Positions 1 to 12,471 of a stretch of DNA of 54,731 nt are shown here, piece after piece (position 1 is the first letter of the stretch; each line of letters opens with the position of its first letter). Origin of the DNA: Intoshia linei. Taxonomy: Eukaryota > Orthonectida > Rhopaluridae. A program made the translations under genes and the position numbers. The notes beneath the pieces are model-generated. The model was not told where the DNA came from. It saw nothing but the letters and a program-made list of their open reading frames with translations, and searched no databases. The stretch lies in assembly GCA_001642005.1 (NCBI GenBank), contig LWCA01000102.1, positions 1 to 54,731 on the forward strand, read 5' to 3'.

Positions 1-1057
1 ATATAAATAATACAGTCTACAATAAATAAAAATTACACATCTTTTTTCATTATTAATTTTTCTTGATTTATAGGAAGAAAAATAAACGCTATATTGGAAA
101 AATCTTCTATCTTATGACCACTGAAATTGTCAAGACCACAAGAATTTTTCTGTCTTCTCTTTCACATCGACGACGTCGATTTCACATCTTTTTTATCATT
201 TAATTTATCAATCACATAACTTTTATTGCCGGTTCCTTTTATGTAAAGATCGGCTTCATCTACATTAAATACATCATTTCTGCCATATGCTTTTGATATA
301 TTTTTAAACTGTAATTTAAATTTATCAATTTGACTTAGATCAGCATCAGCAGACTCTCCATGTAAAGTTACATATTCAATATTGGCTCTTTTAATAAACT
401 TCCTCACGAAATAATTTGTTTTTGGAATCGTAATGTTATTTTTAAGATTATAATTTTCGATAAGTGTGTGAATTATAGAAAATGATATTTTACAGTTAAA
501 ATTTCTAAGGTGCTCGATTTTGGTTTTTAAATAATAGTCTATTTCAGCATATTTGTGTTCAATGTTTATCATTTTTTTTTAAACCACTGCTGATATGAAT
601 ATCATTTAATGATAATAATTTATTACTATTTTTGATAATTCCTCTAGCTTGGTTTAGAGTGCTATTAAATTTCGTAGCTATCTTATGAGGTCCATAATTT
701 TTATCTTTCGATTCAACCGCTATTTCTTTTTTCTCTCCAGTGTTAAGTCTTGATCTTTTAAATTGTGACATAAATTTTATGATAAAAGTGTGCTTTATTT
801 TTAATGTTTTCGAGATTTTCTAACGATAATGTATATGAAAAATAGAACTCGCAATAAATGCTGTGATTTAAAACGAAGATGTGCTTTATTTTTAACTCTT
901 CAAAATTGTTAAAATTTGAAAAATCACATTTACATAGGAAATAGAGTACCCGCAAAATAAGAAATGTATCCATTTAGTATTTAATGTTGAAATTAATATT
1001 TTTTTCCTTTTAAATCTACCAAAAACAAAAATGTGTGCTTTAAATCGACAACCACTG
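1..1057 (-). mobile_element. pogo/Tigger-type DNA transposon, 5' part, broken
   Basis: Minus-strand transposase remnants lie at 771-559 (psq-type HTH) and 572 to about 20 (CENPB-type HTH, then the catalytic core). Seen: 'HGESADADLSQ', the first catalytic Asp in 'FNVDEADLYIK', and beyond a stop at 162 the second Asp block 'LDNFSGHKI' followed by 'FIFLP'. Known for pogo/Tigger: the DE and LDN blocks are normally separated by several dozen residues; here they are nearly adjacent, so an internal deletion is likely. There is also a frame change between the two ORFs. The outer end is at 1057, where the minus strand reads CAGTGGTTGTCGATTTAAAG next to TA (1058-1059). The other end is outside the window. 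Not active. Confidence 0.75.
780..1057 (-). repeat. Terminal and subterminal repeats of the pogo-like element
   Basis: The minus-strand motif AAAGCACA occurs near 1034-1041, 884-891 and 789-796. The two inner copies share the longer core TTAAAAATAAAGCACA. Subterminal repeats of this kind are typical transposase-binding sites in pogo/Tc1-like elements; the binding role is inferred. Confidence 0.5.
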
Positions 1058-1073
1058 TAATCAAATCGTAAGG

Positions 1074-4005
1074 TTGTAGTATTTTAAACAGTTTAATTTA
1101 GTTCAGTAATCAGTTAAAACAGTTAGAATTTTGTCCCGAACAGTCCTATTAAGACGTTCAACTATCCCGGTACTTCTATGTATATATGGAGTGCATGTTG
1201 ATTTGTTAATTCCGTTTCTTTTACAGAGTTCCTTTATTAAAACGGATTTAAATTATTTCCCGTTGTCTATGTATTTTCTCTGGAATACCGTGGCGTGAAA
1301 TAATGCAATGTTTAATCCCTTCAACTACTTCCTGTGTTATTATATTCGACATTGTATATATTTCAGGCCAAGATGTGTAGTGGTCTATCATGGTTAATAG
1401 ATATTGATTATTATTTTTAGTGGAACGTAATGGACCTAGGATATCTAACACCCATAATTCATTGAAATCTTTGAATTCTATTTGTTTTAGTGGAAGAGGA
1501 TGTTTTCTCCACCCTGACTTCCCAATGTTACACGTGTTACATTTTTCCACGTAACTTTTAATATCATAAAATATCCCTGGACAAAAAAAATATTGTCTTA
1601 CATTTTCATACGTTTTAGTAATGCCACGGATGACACATGAGTTTACCATTGTGAAAATATTTAATAACTTGTAATATTTTATTTCTTGGGGTTAACACTG
1701 CTTTTATGGTGTATTGATGAAAAATAATAATGTCATTTTCAATTGTGCATCTTTTTTCAATTCGTTTGTATACATGGTCTTTTGGTAATTTACTGCCATT
1801 TGTAATAGATTTTTTTAATTCTTGACACCTAGCATCAATCAGTTGTGCCTTCTCAACTCTATTGTCATCTTCCAGGTGAATGAATCCAATAGTGTAATCA
1901 TTAATGTCATTATTTACATCTCGCGATAATATATCTGCAGTCACATTTAATTTTCCCGGCTTATAAAATATGTTAATATCATATTCCTGTATTTTTTGTA
2001 TCCATCTAAATTGTTTATTGGTCAATTGTTTTGAATCCAAAATATTTACTAATGGTTTGTGATCAGTGTATATATCTACACTAGTCCCCTGTATAAAGTA
2101 TTTGAATTTTTGTAGGGACCACTTTACAGCTATCAATTCTTTTTCAACTGTCAAGTATCGGTTTCTGTATTAGTTAATTTATTCGAAGCAAATTCTATTG
2201 GGTGCTCATTATGAATTAGCACTGCTCCAATAGCTATATTGGATGCATCTGTTTCTATAATAATTTTTTTTGACAAGGATGGACGTTTAAGTACTGGAGC
2301 CGATATAAGTGCTCTTTTTAGCTCGTCAAATGACTTCTGGTGTTTATCTGTCCATTTGTATTTACATTTTTTACTAGTTAAATCTGATATAGGTTTTGCT
2401 ATTTCTGAATAGTTTTTTGCAAACTTTTTTACAAATCCGCATATGCATAAGAATCGTAACACATCTTTCCTGTTTTTAGGTATTTTCAGTTTTTTTATTG
2501 CCTCTATTTTGGAAGGGTCTGGGTAAAGTCCATCTTTGTCTATTACATAGCCCAACATTTTAATCGACAATTTTCCAATTTCACATTTACTGAGTTTGAT
2601 CGTCAGACCTGCTTCCTGTAGTCTAGATAATACCTTATCTAAGGTTTTTGCATGTTCTGCGACACTAATGGTTCCAATAATTATATCATCCATATAGGTA
2701 TAAACTCCATTTATATCGCCCAGTAGTTGATCCATAATTCTTTGACAGGTTTGGGGTGCATTAGTTAGTCCGAATAGCATTTTAATATAATGATATAATT
2801 TTTTACCAAAATAGGTTGTAAAAGCAGTTTTAGGTCTATCCTCTATTCTCAATGAGATTTGCCAAAACCCATATGCTAAGTCTAAAATTGAAGTTTTTTT
2901 TGTCACCTAATTCATTGAGTATTTCTGATTGACTCGCCGCTGGATAAGCTGTTTTTTGGGTAATTTTATTCAGTTCAGTATAGTCCATTATGAAACGATA
3001 TGTACCTCGTTACCAAGAAAGCACCCAGGAGTATCTGTGAAAACCTGTTCATATTTTACAACAATATTTTCTAATTCTATGTGTTGTGTTTTTGAGATAT
3101 TTATATTGATTTGTTTATTCCTTGTTAAATAATTCTTACCTACGGAGTCACAACACCCTAAAAGATTTTTAGTGTTCCGAGATACAAAGAATTTTGATTT
3201 TTTAAGACTACCATTTATTTTCAAATATATTATTCCAAATATTTTAATTTTCAAATTTTGCACTGATTTTAATTCATTTAGAGTTGGTTTTATTTGATTG
3301 CTAACTTCTAAACTATATACATGTATAATATTTATGATATTTAATGGTGATCCAGTATCTAAAACAAAAGGTATTACTTCTGATTTTTCATCTGATAATA
3401 TTTTAATGTTCTCTATCATCTCGTTCGTATCAGTTGTTTTAATTTGGTTGATTAAGTAAGTCTTATTTCTATTCCAGCAAATTTTCTCAAAATGATTTGG
3501 TTTTCCACAACGAGTACACTTTTTACCGTAAACAGGACATTTGTATTTTTCGTGATATTTATATTCACCACATCCTCTACATTTGTAAGTGTTGTTATGA
3601 GGTGTATAGTTTTTATAGTTCAGATTTTGATTTGAGCATTCAGCTTTGTTAAACATTTCTTTAATTTCTAATGCAGCAATAACCTGATCTATGTTATCTA
3701 CCAAATTTAATTTGTTTTTTCCATTTAGAGATACACAGCTTCATTACCGTGACACTATCGGAATTTGTAGAGTCTTTTTGGTTTATTCTTAAAACTGCTC
3801 TATCTCCAATAAAATTCCTCATTAATAATACTTTTTTTGCGGTCACTTATATTATCATAATTGAATTCTATATAATCTTCAAATAACCTTATCCATGTTC
3901 CTGGATTGATGTTTACTTCACCTTCATCATTAAATAATATCGGTGGTTTGTCCATTTTGAATCTTGAGAAAAATCAACTTGTAGTATTTTAAACAGTTTA
4001 ATTTA
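1074..4005 (-). mobile_element. Decayed Ty3/gypsy retrotransposon (gag-pol remnant)
   Basis: Minus-strand order is gag, protease, RT, RNase H, integrase. A Gag N-terminus starts near 3957 and stops near 3800. Zinc knuckles (CRGCG..., CTRCGKPNHFEKIC) lie within 3704-3480. The aspartic protease motif is 'VLDTGSPLNI'. RT begins with 'YRFIMDYTELN' (about 3003), shifts frame at a poly-A run near 2905, and carries the active site 'YMDD'. RNase H has 'TDASNIAIGAVL' and 'YTDHKPL'. Integrase has a CNTC zinc motif, Asp in 'LDILGPL' and 'MIDHYTSWPE', and Glu in 'GIVERLNR' (about 1165). Several frame breaks and the missing central Gag make it defective. An identical 27-bp direct repeat (1074-1100 and 3979-4005) bounds it; full LTRs are not seen. 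Confidence 0.85.
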
Positions 4006-4569
4006 ACAGAAGCTACAACATAGTAAATTATATATTCTTTTAGAGTTATTAATTACTTGATTGTAAGATTCTGGATTGATCGATATTAAATTTGTAAATT
4101 TAGATTTAGTTTAGTTTATTTATAGGTTGATATAGATTCAGTATGAATATACTACTAAGGTATTCCACCAAATTTCCACAGTAATCTTTTAAAGTCAAAA
4201 AACCCATATCACACACCCCAATTTCATCAACCACACTTTTTTTTATTTGTAGATTCAACTATACTACACACCTTACCTTATAATTTAGAACTAGACCCCG
4301 TTACTCATTGATCTATCTCTAAATTAAACACCAAAGTATTCTCCCTCAAATTTATACTAACACTATATTCTAATCAAAACATCACACCAAATAATCACAT
4401 CGAAATTTTCCAAATCTCAATTCTCTAATACATAACATATATAAAAAATTGTGTTTTTAAAATCTAGATTTCTTAATTTTTTAATTAAACGGTAACTCAG
4501 ACGCAGACATTTATTTTTGTCCGTCCGTTTGTAATTGCTATATATGTTATTTTGTTAATTTATATTTAG
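4006..4569. other. Non-coding stretch, probably ABCE1 intron
   Basis: No coding sequence is recognised. The stretch ends in a good acceptor (tatatttag) directly before the ABCE1 exon. The upstream ABCE1 exons (Walker B and signature motif) are not found here, so they lie left of the window or were displaced by the insertions at 1-4005. Confidence 0.4.
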
Positions 4570-5147
4570 ATTTATTCTTCATTCAAAGAAAACAGCTTTT
4601 GTTGTTGAACATGACTTTATAATGGCTACATATATGGCCGATCGAGTAATTCTTTTCGAGGGACAGCCTGCTGTAGATACTATAGCGCGACAGTAATATT
4701 TTATCATTATTATTTTACCCGTCCTTAAAATACTTAAACCTAATATTTTTTGTTTGAAACGAGAATTACTCAAAATATAAATTTGGTATTTTGAGTAGAA
4801 TCTGAGGATGGTACATAAATTTTACAATATATCATCATGCGATTCATAGAAAATTATTTCCGGAATTAATTGTGTCATTTTGGATAAAATGTTAAAGTTT
4901 TGACTCTAAATTTACACAAATATTGAGTTTAATGATTTATTTTTTAGTCCAATGTCATTAGAAAAAGGAATGAACCTATTTTTGAAAAGTTTAAACATAA
5001 CATTCCGCCGTGATCCTGATAATTTTAGACCGCGTATTAATAAACTAGGCTCTATTAAGGTAATTTTAATGACATGAATATTTCTAAAATATCTAATAAA
5101 TTTAGGACAATGAACAAAAAAGCGCCGGAAATTATTTCTATACATAA
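4570..5147 (+). CDS. ABCE1: ABCE1/Rli1 ribosome-recycling ATPase, last three exons (partial)
   Basis: Exons 4570-4692, 4948-5059 and 5106-5147 join in phase. The first encodes '[20 protein letters not shown]', near-identical to the switch-histidine region of the second nucleotide-binding domain of ABCE1. The next gives '[20 protein letters not shown]' and '[11 protein letters not shown]', and the last ends 'SAGNYFYT' then stop, matching the characteristic C-terminus of the family. ABCE1 is an Fe-S ABC ATPase that splits ribosomes after termination. The N-terminal Fe-S domain, NBD1 and most of NBD2 are not in the window. The final intron is 46 bp. This is the most conserved protein in the window, so identification is secure. 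Confidence 0.93.
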
Positions 5148-5226
5148 ATTGTAAATATTAAATAAATGTAAACTGACCCTCAAATGTCGTCTTGGAAAAT
5201 AGCGCGTTTTTGAAATTTTATAAATT

Positions 5227-8200
5227 ATGAAATTGAATAATTCCGTTAGAAAAGAGTTAATGTTGACATTAAACTACTTTATGTTGAATTGTAAAAAAAA
5301 TAAAATTTGAAAATAAACTAAATTTAGCTGCTCGTCAACAAACCCAAATCGTCAAAGAATTCCACAAGTATTCTAAAGATTTGTATTTTGAAAACGACCA
5401 AGTTTGTATACTGTTGAGTGTTCCAGATATAAAATATACAGAGGAGTGGGTTATTCAAATTCATTAATCTCATTTAAATCTAGAGTTGAGGCTACAATTA
5501 TAGAAACACAATTCCAACAGGTAAAGTACAATGTAAAATAACAATTTATAATATATTGCTATGATGTATTGTTTTTAGCGCATTATATAATAAATTTATT
5601 TTCATATAAAATTTAGTCCTTGACATACAACGTAGTGGTCGATAAAGAAAGATTGATTGTAGAAAACATTTGTCCAAAATTCATCAGGTTCATAATTCAT
5701 AATGTAAGCGTGGATTATATTTGATTTAGACTGATAAAGAGATTTGTACAAGATAAAGAAATACAACTTTACATAGATAAATATTTTGCTTTTTGTAATA
5801 AAAGAAATAGTTGGATATCTAATTGTCAAGTTAATAAAGATAATTGTTATAAATCAACAGATTGTATAACTTTTGATACATATTTGCAAACTGTATTGAT
5901 GAAAACAGAACCCAAGAATGACAAAAAAATGAAGCAAATTACTCTTGATCAAATGGGTTTAAAAAAACGATCACGAGAGAACAAGGAAAAGAAAAAGGCA
6001 CCTCCAATTTCTGAAAAGGAAATTGAACAATTGCCGGCCTATATACGCCAGCAAGTTAAGGAGCAAATTGAAAAACCTTTTGTAGGAATAAAGAAAGGCG
6101 AAATAACCCCAAAAAAAAAGTCTGAATTGGAAAGGAGTTTATTGAAAACCAATGAAAAACCTTTAGAAAAATTCTTAAAAAGGTCACCAGAAAATTTAAA
6201 TTTAAAATCGGACAATTTAAATTATCCTAAATTAGACGTACTTCCACACGGTTTAACTGCAGATGTCGTTACCATTGCAGAATTTTTGTGTGCTTTCAAA
6301 GAAATGCTATTTATAGATTCAAATATTAATCTTTCCGCCGAATGCCTCGCATATTCTTTGCAAAATTCATATTCTGAACATATTGCAAGTATTCTGATGG
6401 CTTTATGTTACCCTCTATTTGGACTTGGCCTCGTGGAACATTCTTCTTTTATGAGAATTAATTTAAAAGATTTACCTCTTAATATTTATACAGTATTCCA
6501 AATTTGTCATTTGCTATGTGTTAATGAGTTTATCAAACATTCATTTTTTAATAATTTTATTTTTAAAATACCTTCAAATTCATTAAATTATAATGACAGA
6601 AATCGCATTGTCGTCTTTATTCTCAAAATTATATATAAATTATTAGAGACCCCTAAATTTGCTGATAAAATTGAACAGAATGTATTGGAACAAAACAGAA
6701 TTAACAAATTGGAAATTAATGAAGCCAAAAAAATTGCAGATATTAATCGTGCCAATAAAAGTAAATCCTCTTTCAAATCTAAATTTGTTTGTGATAAATT
6801 AAAAACCATGCAAAATAATATTAGCGAATTGAAATTCAAGGCCGATTCAGTTGGGTCATCTTGTCGAATTATTCCTCTAGGTAAAGATACAAAGAGTAGA
6901 GTTTATTATTGCTTACAGTCTTTTTCTGGGATTTTTGTTTCTTATTCTACGAGTCATTCGACGTAATTTTTTGCGTTATTTTCAATTTTATTTTTCTGGT
7001 TTTAGGAAATATGGCTGCTTTAATAATTCAGATGACATTAAATCGATTTGCAATGACACATCTTCCAAAAATGTTGATTTTCTGAATCTTAAATCTGAAT
7101 TAGCTTACAGATGTGATAAACTTGTTGAAAAAACTAATTCGCAGTAATTTTTGAATTTAAATAGTTAAGGTGTTTCGATTTTTTTTGGTAAGTATTTGGC
7201 TAAGGATTTTTTTTAATCAATTAATAGCATTGGTATTATTGTTAAGTTACTCATTTTGGAGTTTTTTTATTACTTGTATGTTAATCAGTTAATAAAAATT
7301 TGATTAACTAATCTTAAAAACGCTTGGAAAAAGTTACGTATAAATTGACACACTTGAAAATAATCTACTTATTTTGTAACTAAGATATATTAAGTTATTT
7401 TTGACCGAGAAATCGTTAATTTCTAGGTTTAAATTTAAATGACCTGATTAAGCTATATCAGAATGATCATTTTTTTAAATTCTAGGACTATTGGTTGTGG
7501 AATATATTTTTTGTTTTAATAAAAATTAATTTTTTTTGTTTTTGTTTTATTTTTTGATTTTGAAGGTGTCACTTTGTGATATTAAAATCTTTTTTGTGTG
7601 TGTTAGCTGGATTTAACTATGAGCTGTCATTTTTGTTAAAATTATGGGACTATTTTATTCAAAAAAAGGTTATATGGGTTTTCATCGTGAAAATTCACTT
7701 TTTTGAGGATGCAATTTATGATAATACTTATGATTTTAAAATCTATGTCATGATTTATGTATATAAAATTTTAGAACTTTTTTTAATTTTTAAAATAAGG
7801 GTAATTTGTGATTTTGGCCATCAAGATGTACGTTTCTGAACTAAATTTACGACAATGGTAATGCTTTTAAAACGCGTGCCAAAATTTAAATATTTGGGCT
7901 TATTGTATTTTAAAAAAAAAGCTAAATTATGGTTTTGACCCTGAACGAATAAATTTAAGTGGTTTTTAAATTTATGGACTGTTAATTTTTTAAGTAATTT
8001 TAACTAAAGGTATTGATCTAATGAGGTATATAGTAATGATGACTATCAAATCAAATATAGTGTGTTAATTTTGAGATTATATTCGAAAATTATTCTTCCA
8101 TGGTTTTCTAATAAAAAAAATTTTAATAAATCACTCCAATTAATACAAAGCCATTGAAGTCAAATGTTGATTTTTAACACGAAAACTTTTTTCTATTTTT

Positions 8201-11102
8201 GGGCATTGGCGGGATCTTAAGATCTTAATTACTGAAACAAAGGAAAAGTGGATATAATGAAATATTCATGGTTATGGGTTAATAGTAATAATAATTATGT
8301 TATGCATATTAATTTTTTAAATTAAACTATTAACCATTTATTTAGATTTAATTTAATTACCATAATTGTAAATTTTTTTTAAAGGGCGATTATTAATTTT
8401 TATCAAAAACCAGTCATTACATATTTTGTGTACAACTTTATCAACTTGCAAATGTTATGAGTTATAATATAATTTAGTCAATTGAAAAATATGAGACCCC
8501 ATTTACATAAAATTTTAACGAGGCCTCGAGGAGGGTTTTGGGTATGTTAGGTTTGGTTCTGCGTGTGACATCCTACTGTCCTTATATATTCAAATTTGAA
8601 TTATGTATAAATAATACATTAAAGTTTTTCTTAGAAACATCAAGCAATATTTTGAAAATTTATCTTTGAATGATAAATCGGCATGGATAATGCGTGGTTT
8701 TAAAGAGGTATATTATTTTTGGATCTATTTATATCATGGCATACATTTTTGATTAAAAAGATTAGATATTATTAATTCTTTTTATTGTAAATGTTTTGGT
8801 TCAAACACATTTAAAGTCGTGAACAATTGATTTTTGTCTACGCTGAAAAATAGACATTTTTTCTTATTAAAACGCTTCATTTTTTTTCATAACGGATCAA
8901 TCTCAAACGGATTTCCAACCTTTTTTGCATTGGCGCTGACATTTCAACTAAAAACTTTTTCACCACCACCACCTATTACAATAAACAACAATAAATAATA
9001 CCTGTAAGTTATTCTTTTTGTAAATATCATTTAATGGTTCTAATTTACGGTATCCATATCCGATGGAATTTTTGTACTTTTCAGGTTATTTCTTAATAAT
9101 CCCGCTCTTCACTTTTTAATGGAATTTAGTTAGATCATTAAAAATTACGTTATTTTATTATCACTGTTATATGAATAATGAATATTAGACAACGATAATA
9201 ATTTTTGGAAATATGTTTTACTATGAAGACTTAATTTAGGAAATTAGTATTTTGCATGAAAAACTTTATCAAGAAACTACCTTTGTAAATTTTAATCAAC
9301 AAGAATGGAAAGATTGCGTTGAAAATGGAAATGATGTATCTGTATATGTAATATTTAACATTTGAATATGTATATTAGTATGATAGCACTTACTTACTTA
9401 GTTAGACTTAGTTTATTTATTATTAATATTATGTTCCTAGTTCATAATTGCTAAAGTTGTGAATATTTTAAAATTAAATCCAATAACTTGTCGATAAATT
9501 TTGATTGTGTTATCAACCGTGGCGTGTTATGTTTTAAAATTTAATTTAGGCAAAATTAATGGTGAAATTACAAGAAGCAGTGCCAAACAATTTTTATAAA
9601 TATCATTTGATAGGAAACGGTGGAATATCTATGAATTTATTAATTTATACTTAGCCACCTTTTCAAATTGGCACAAAAAATGGAAAAAATTGGTATTGGA
9701 ATGTTCTAATTTTTGGAGTTTGCATTTTTTAATGGGTTTATTTGAATGTTCAATAAATTGGAAGGCAACAATTAAAAACTCGGTACGTTATTGCTAAATT
9801 GAAATAATATAAATTTTAGAGATGCCAGAAATGTAATAGAAGTAGATATTTTGGTGACATGACCATTTGTAGCGATTGCAGCAACGTTTATCATATAAAA
9901 TGCTTAAAAAATTTCACTGAAGAGTATTGGAAGTGCGATGACTGTAATATTAATTTATGGGACGCTAAAAAGGATTCATCAGACGAAATTTCAAACGAAA
10001 TTTTACAAATTTGCAATGTTTGTAATTGTGATAATTTAAAATTTGATGTTGTTAAATGTTCCGAATGTAGCACTAATTACCATTTGGATTGTCATTCTCC
10101 ACCTTTGAGGTATTGTCCTAGAACTCGATGGATCTGCCACCTGTGTAAAGGATATTCTGTCCAAAAGAGAAGTAGACAATTGTCTTTATCATTTAGTGAT
10201 ACTGAAGAATCTAGTACTGGTTTTACTAATCATTCCCAAAACAAAAAAAAATTGGTCAAACTACGAACATCAAAAACACGGCGTATTAATTTGACAGATT
10301 CTGAAAGTGAAGATGTTAATTTTTCAGAATTGTACAACCATCGAAAATCTTTGAGAAGTGGAAATTTACAACAAGGCGATTATGCTAAATTTTATAACTC
10401 GGATTCTCACTCGAGATCTGATTATGAAAGTGAAAAAGATGATGTTAGTTTTCATTCTAATGGTTCCGTGTACATAAATAAGGTTGATAGTTCGGATGAT
10501 ATAAATACTATAGATAATTATTTTGAGAAAGAATATACATCTGATACTAAAGAGTCAATTCATCTTAGTTTGGATTTTAACCATGATGTATGAAATTTAT
10601 GTTTTATATTTATATGGTTTAGTCGATCCAACGCACTATTTCTTGTTTGTTTAAGAATCGAAATATTTGGCCTTTTCAAGAACCCGTCAATGGCAAGGAG
10701 GTTGTTATTTATTCAATTTAATTTAATTTATAAGTTGGACATTAATCTTTGCGCTTTGTAATCCATTTATGTTTTGAAATTTATTTGAAACTTAGTGTAT
10801 TTTATTCAATTCTAATTAGGTACCAGACTATTATGACGTAATTAAAGACCCTATAGACTTATTTACTATATCTAAAAAATTTAAAAGCCATAAATACACA
10901 AATAATCAACAATTTTTTGATGATTTAAATCTAATGCTCGAAAATGCCAAATATTATAACAAGGTTTGATTAATTTTTCTTTTGATTTATTTATTTTTAG
11001 CCAAATTCACCTGTTTGGTGTTGTATTACCCCTATAAAGAATTCTATTAACAAATGCATTTCGACTCATTTCAAAAAGTACAAAATCAACTTTTCTAAAT
11101 AG
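5227..11102 (+). CDS. BAZ1B: BAZ1B/WSTF-like chromatin-remodelling subunit (DDT-WHIM-PHD-PHD-bromodomain)
   Basis: Exons read: 5227-5290, 5328-5445, 5484-5520, 5617-5687, 5730-6962, 7006 to about 7140 (3' end unclear), 8635-8707, 9240-9347, 9550-9619, 9655-9782, 9820-10587, 10623-10700, 10820-10963, 11001-11102. Apart from the unresolved 7006-8707 junction, phases agree. Order: C-terminal half of a WAC domain (first two exons); a block like WSTF ('YNVVVDKERLIVENICPKFI'); 'MKQITLDQMGL' as in WSTF; DDT ('VVTIAEFLCAFKEMLF'); WHIM ('IIPLGKDTKSRVYYC'); a helical block ending 'CSINW'; two PHD-type zinc fingers (from 9823 and about 10012); an acidic Ser-rich linker; and a bromodomain ('WPFQEPV', 'VPDYYDVIKDPIDL', acetyl-lysine Asn in 'AKYYNK'). 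In animals WSTF pairs with the ISWI ATPase. Human WSTF has one PHD finger and a full WAC domain, so this copy differs at both. BAZ1A is the alternative, but WPF and MKQITL favour BAZ1B. Confidence 0.85.
7150..8634 (+). repeat. BAZ1B intron filled with the dispersed modular repeat
   Basis: About 1.5 kb with no convincing exon. Recurring blocks such as 'ttttgaccctgaa', 'ttatgataatacttatgat' and 'aaaattttagaac' match the modular repeat family seen at 26720-27560, 40930-41300 and 45430-46260. An additional small BAZ1B exon may hide here, because the reading phase between 7006 and 8635 is not resolved. Confidence 0.5.
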
Positions 11103-12471
11103 TTTTTACAAATGTACCATTTTATATGTAAAATAATTAAATTTGTATTTTTTATTTTGTATGTTAATGTTTTTCAGCCAATTACACTTAAATTTAATTT
11201 ATGTGGTCAAGAGTTATGAGTCATAACTTATGACTTATAAAGTCAATGGTGTTGTAAATTTTATATTTAAATGACATTAATTTGTTTCTACTACATTATA
11301 TATTATTAGGTTCACTGTTATGTACTACGTACAAACACCACCTAGCTCTGCCGAGGGCACATTTTTATTCTATCAAAAAAATAAATTCACGTTGAAAATT
11401 ATACTATTCACTATTATCAATCCCATATTAAAAATAAAGTAAAAACAGTCCAATCTTAAAAATTGTCATAAATTCCAGAAAAAATAAAATTATAAAAACC
11501 TATCTTGTCATTTTCAATGTGATAACATATATTCAGTACCAATTTAATAAATACTTAAAAATACCAATTATGTATAGATAATTAACAAAATTAGCACTTT
11601 ATAAACATATTTCAAATGAATTTTACCAATATTGCAAAGGATTGTAATAAAAATGATAATAACATTGTTGTATTACTTTTAGTAATTCGTTGTAGTTTTA
11701 ATTTAAAATTAAACAAAATGTTTTGAAAATAAGAATTTGAGACTCAAAAATTGCGTAGCAATGAAAAAAATATCGAAGCCATCAATTATATAGATTTCCA
11801 CCCATATTTATTTATTGAAATGTGTCGAATGTTCAATGCACATTTTTTTTCAAATTGTAGGATCAATATTTTTATTTTAATCGAAATATTTAAAAAATAT
11901 TGGTTAATAATATATTAAATATTATTTTTCTCCTGAGAAATGCGTAAATTTCTGGGGTTGAAATTTTGTAGGTGGCCAACTTATAGGTAGTGCTTGCTCT
12001 CGAGAAATTTAAATATTCTTAATTTGAAAATTTCCAAAAATGTAGTTTGTTATATAAATGCAAAAATAAAATCTTCAAGAATAATCATTTTTAATTATCA
12101 CTAATAAAATTATGCGTGTAAAACCAAAATAAATTCAATTATTACAATAAAAAAACATTATATTTTACGGTAATTCAGTTTTTTGATTTAATTTATTAAT
12201 TTCGTCAATAGATATCGTTTCGCAATTTTTTGAGGGTCCCTTTTTCATTTTCGCTAGCCTCTAGCATGGTAGGTATGGTTCTGCTTAGTAAAACGTTATG
12301 TACAATAAATAAAACATGATTGAGCTTATCAAAATTTTGAGAAAACCTGATTACATTAACTACTACAAGGATGTAAATAAATTTTTCAATAATCTATTTC
12401 TATAAAGATCGGAAATTAACTGAAACTGACAGAAAAATAATTAAATAAAGTAATAGTATTTTATATTTTAT
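11103..12471. repeat. Intergenic repeats between BAZ1B-like gene and DDRGK1
   Basis: No gene seen. The block near 11315-11355 (tactacgtacaaacaccacc, ctagctctgc) recurs as a reverse complement at 35225-35275. A block near 11420-11475 (gtaaaaacagtccaatc) is the reverse complement of the unit repeated in tandem at 51901-52062. A copy of the dispersed modular repeat lies near 11740-12010 ('ttgcgtagcaatgaaaaaaa', 'ttctggggttgaaattttgt'). Confidence 0.5.

Noticed and set aside
3980-4693. Possible 5' LTR of the gypsy element (TG...CA-like ends).
   Set aside because: The interval 4570-4692 is an ABCE1 exon on the plus strand, with matching protein and splice phase, so it cannot be an LTR.
4912-5145. 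77-codon minus-strand frame.
   Set aside because: Antisense of the last ABCE1 exons.
7576-7839. 87-codon frame in the BAZ1B intron.
   Set aside because: Falls in the modular repeat; no splice context or recognisable protein.
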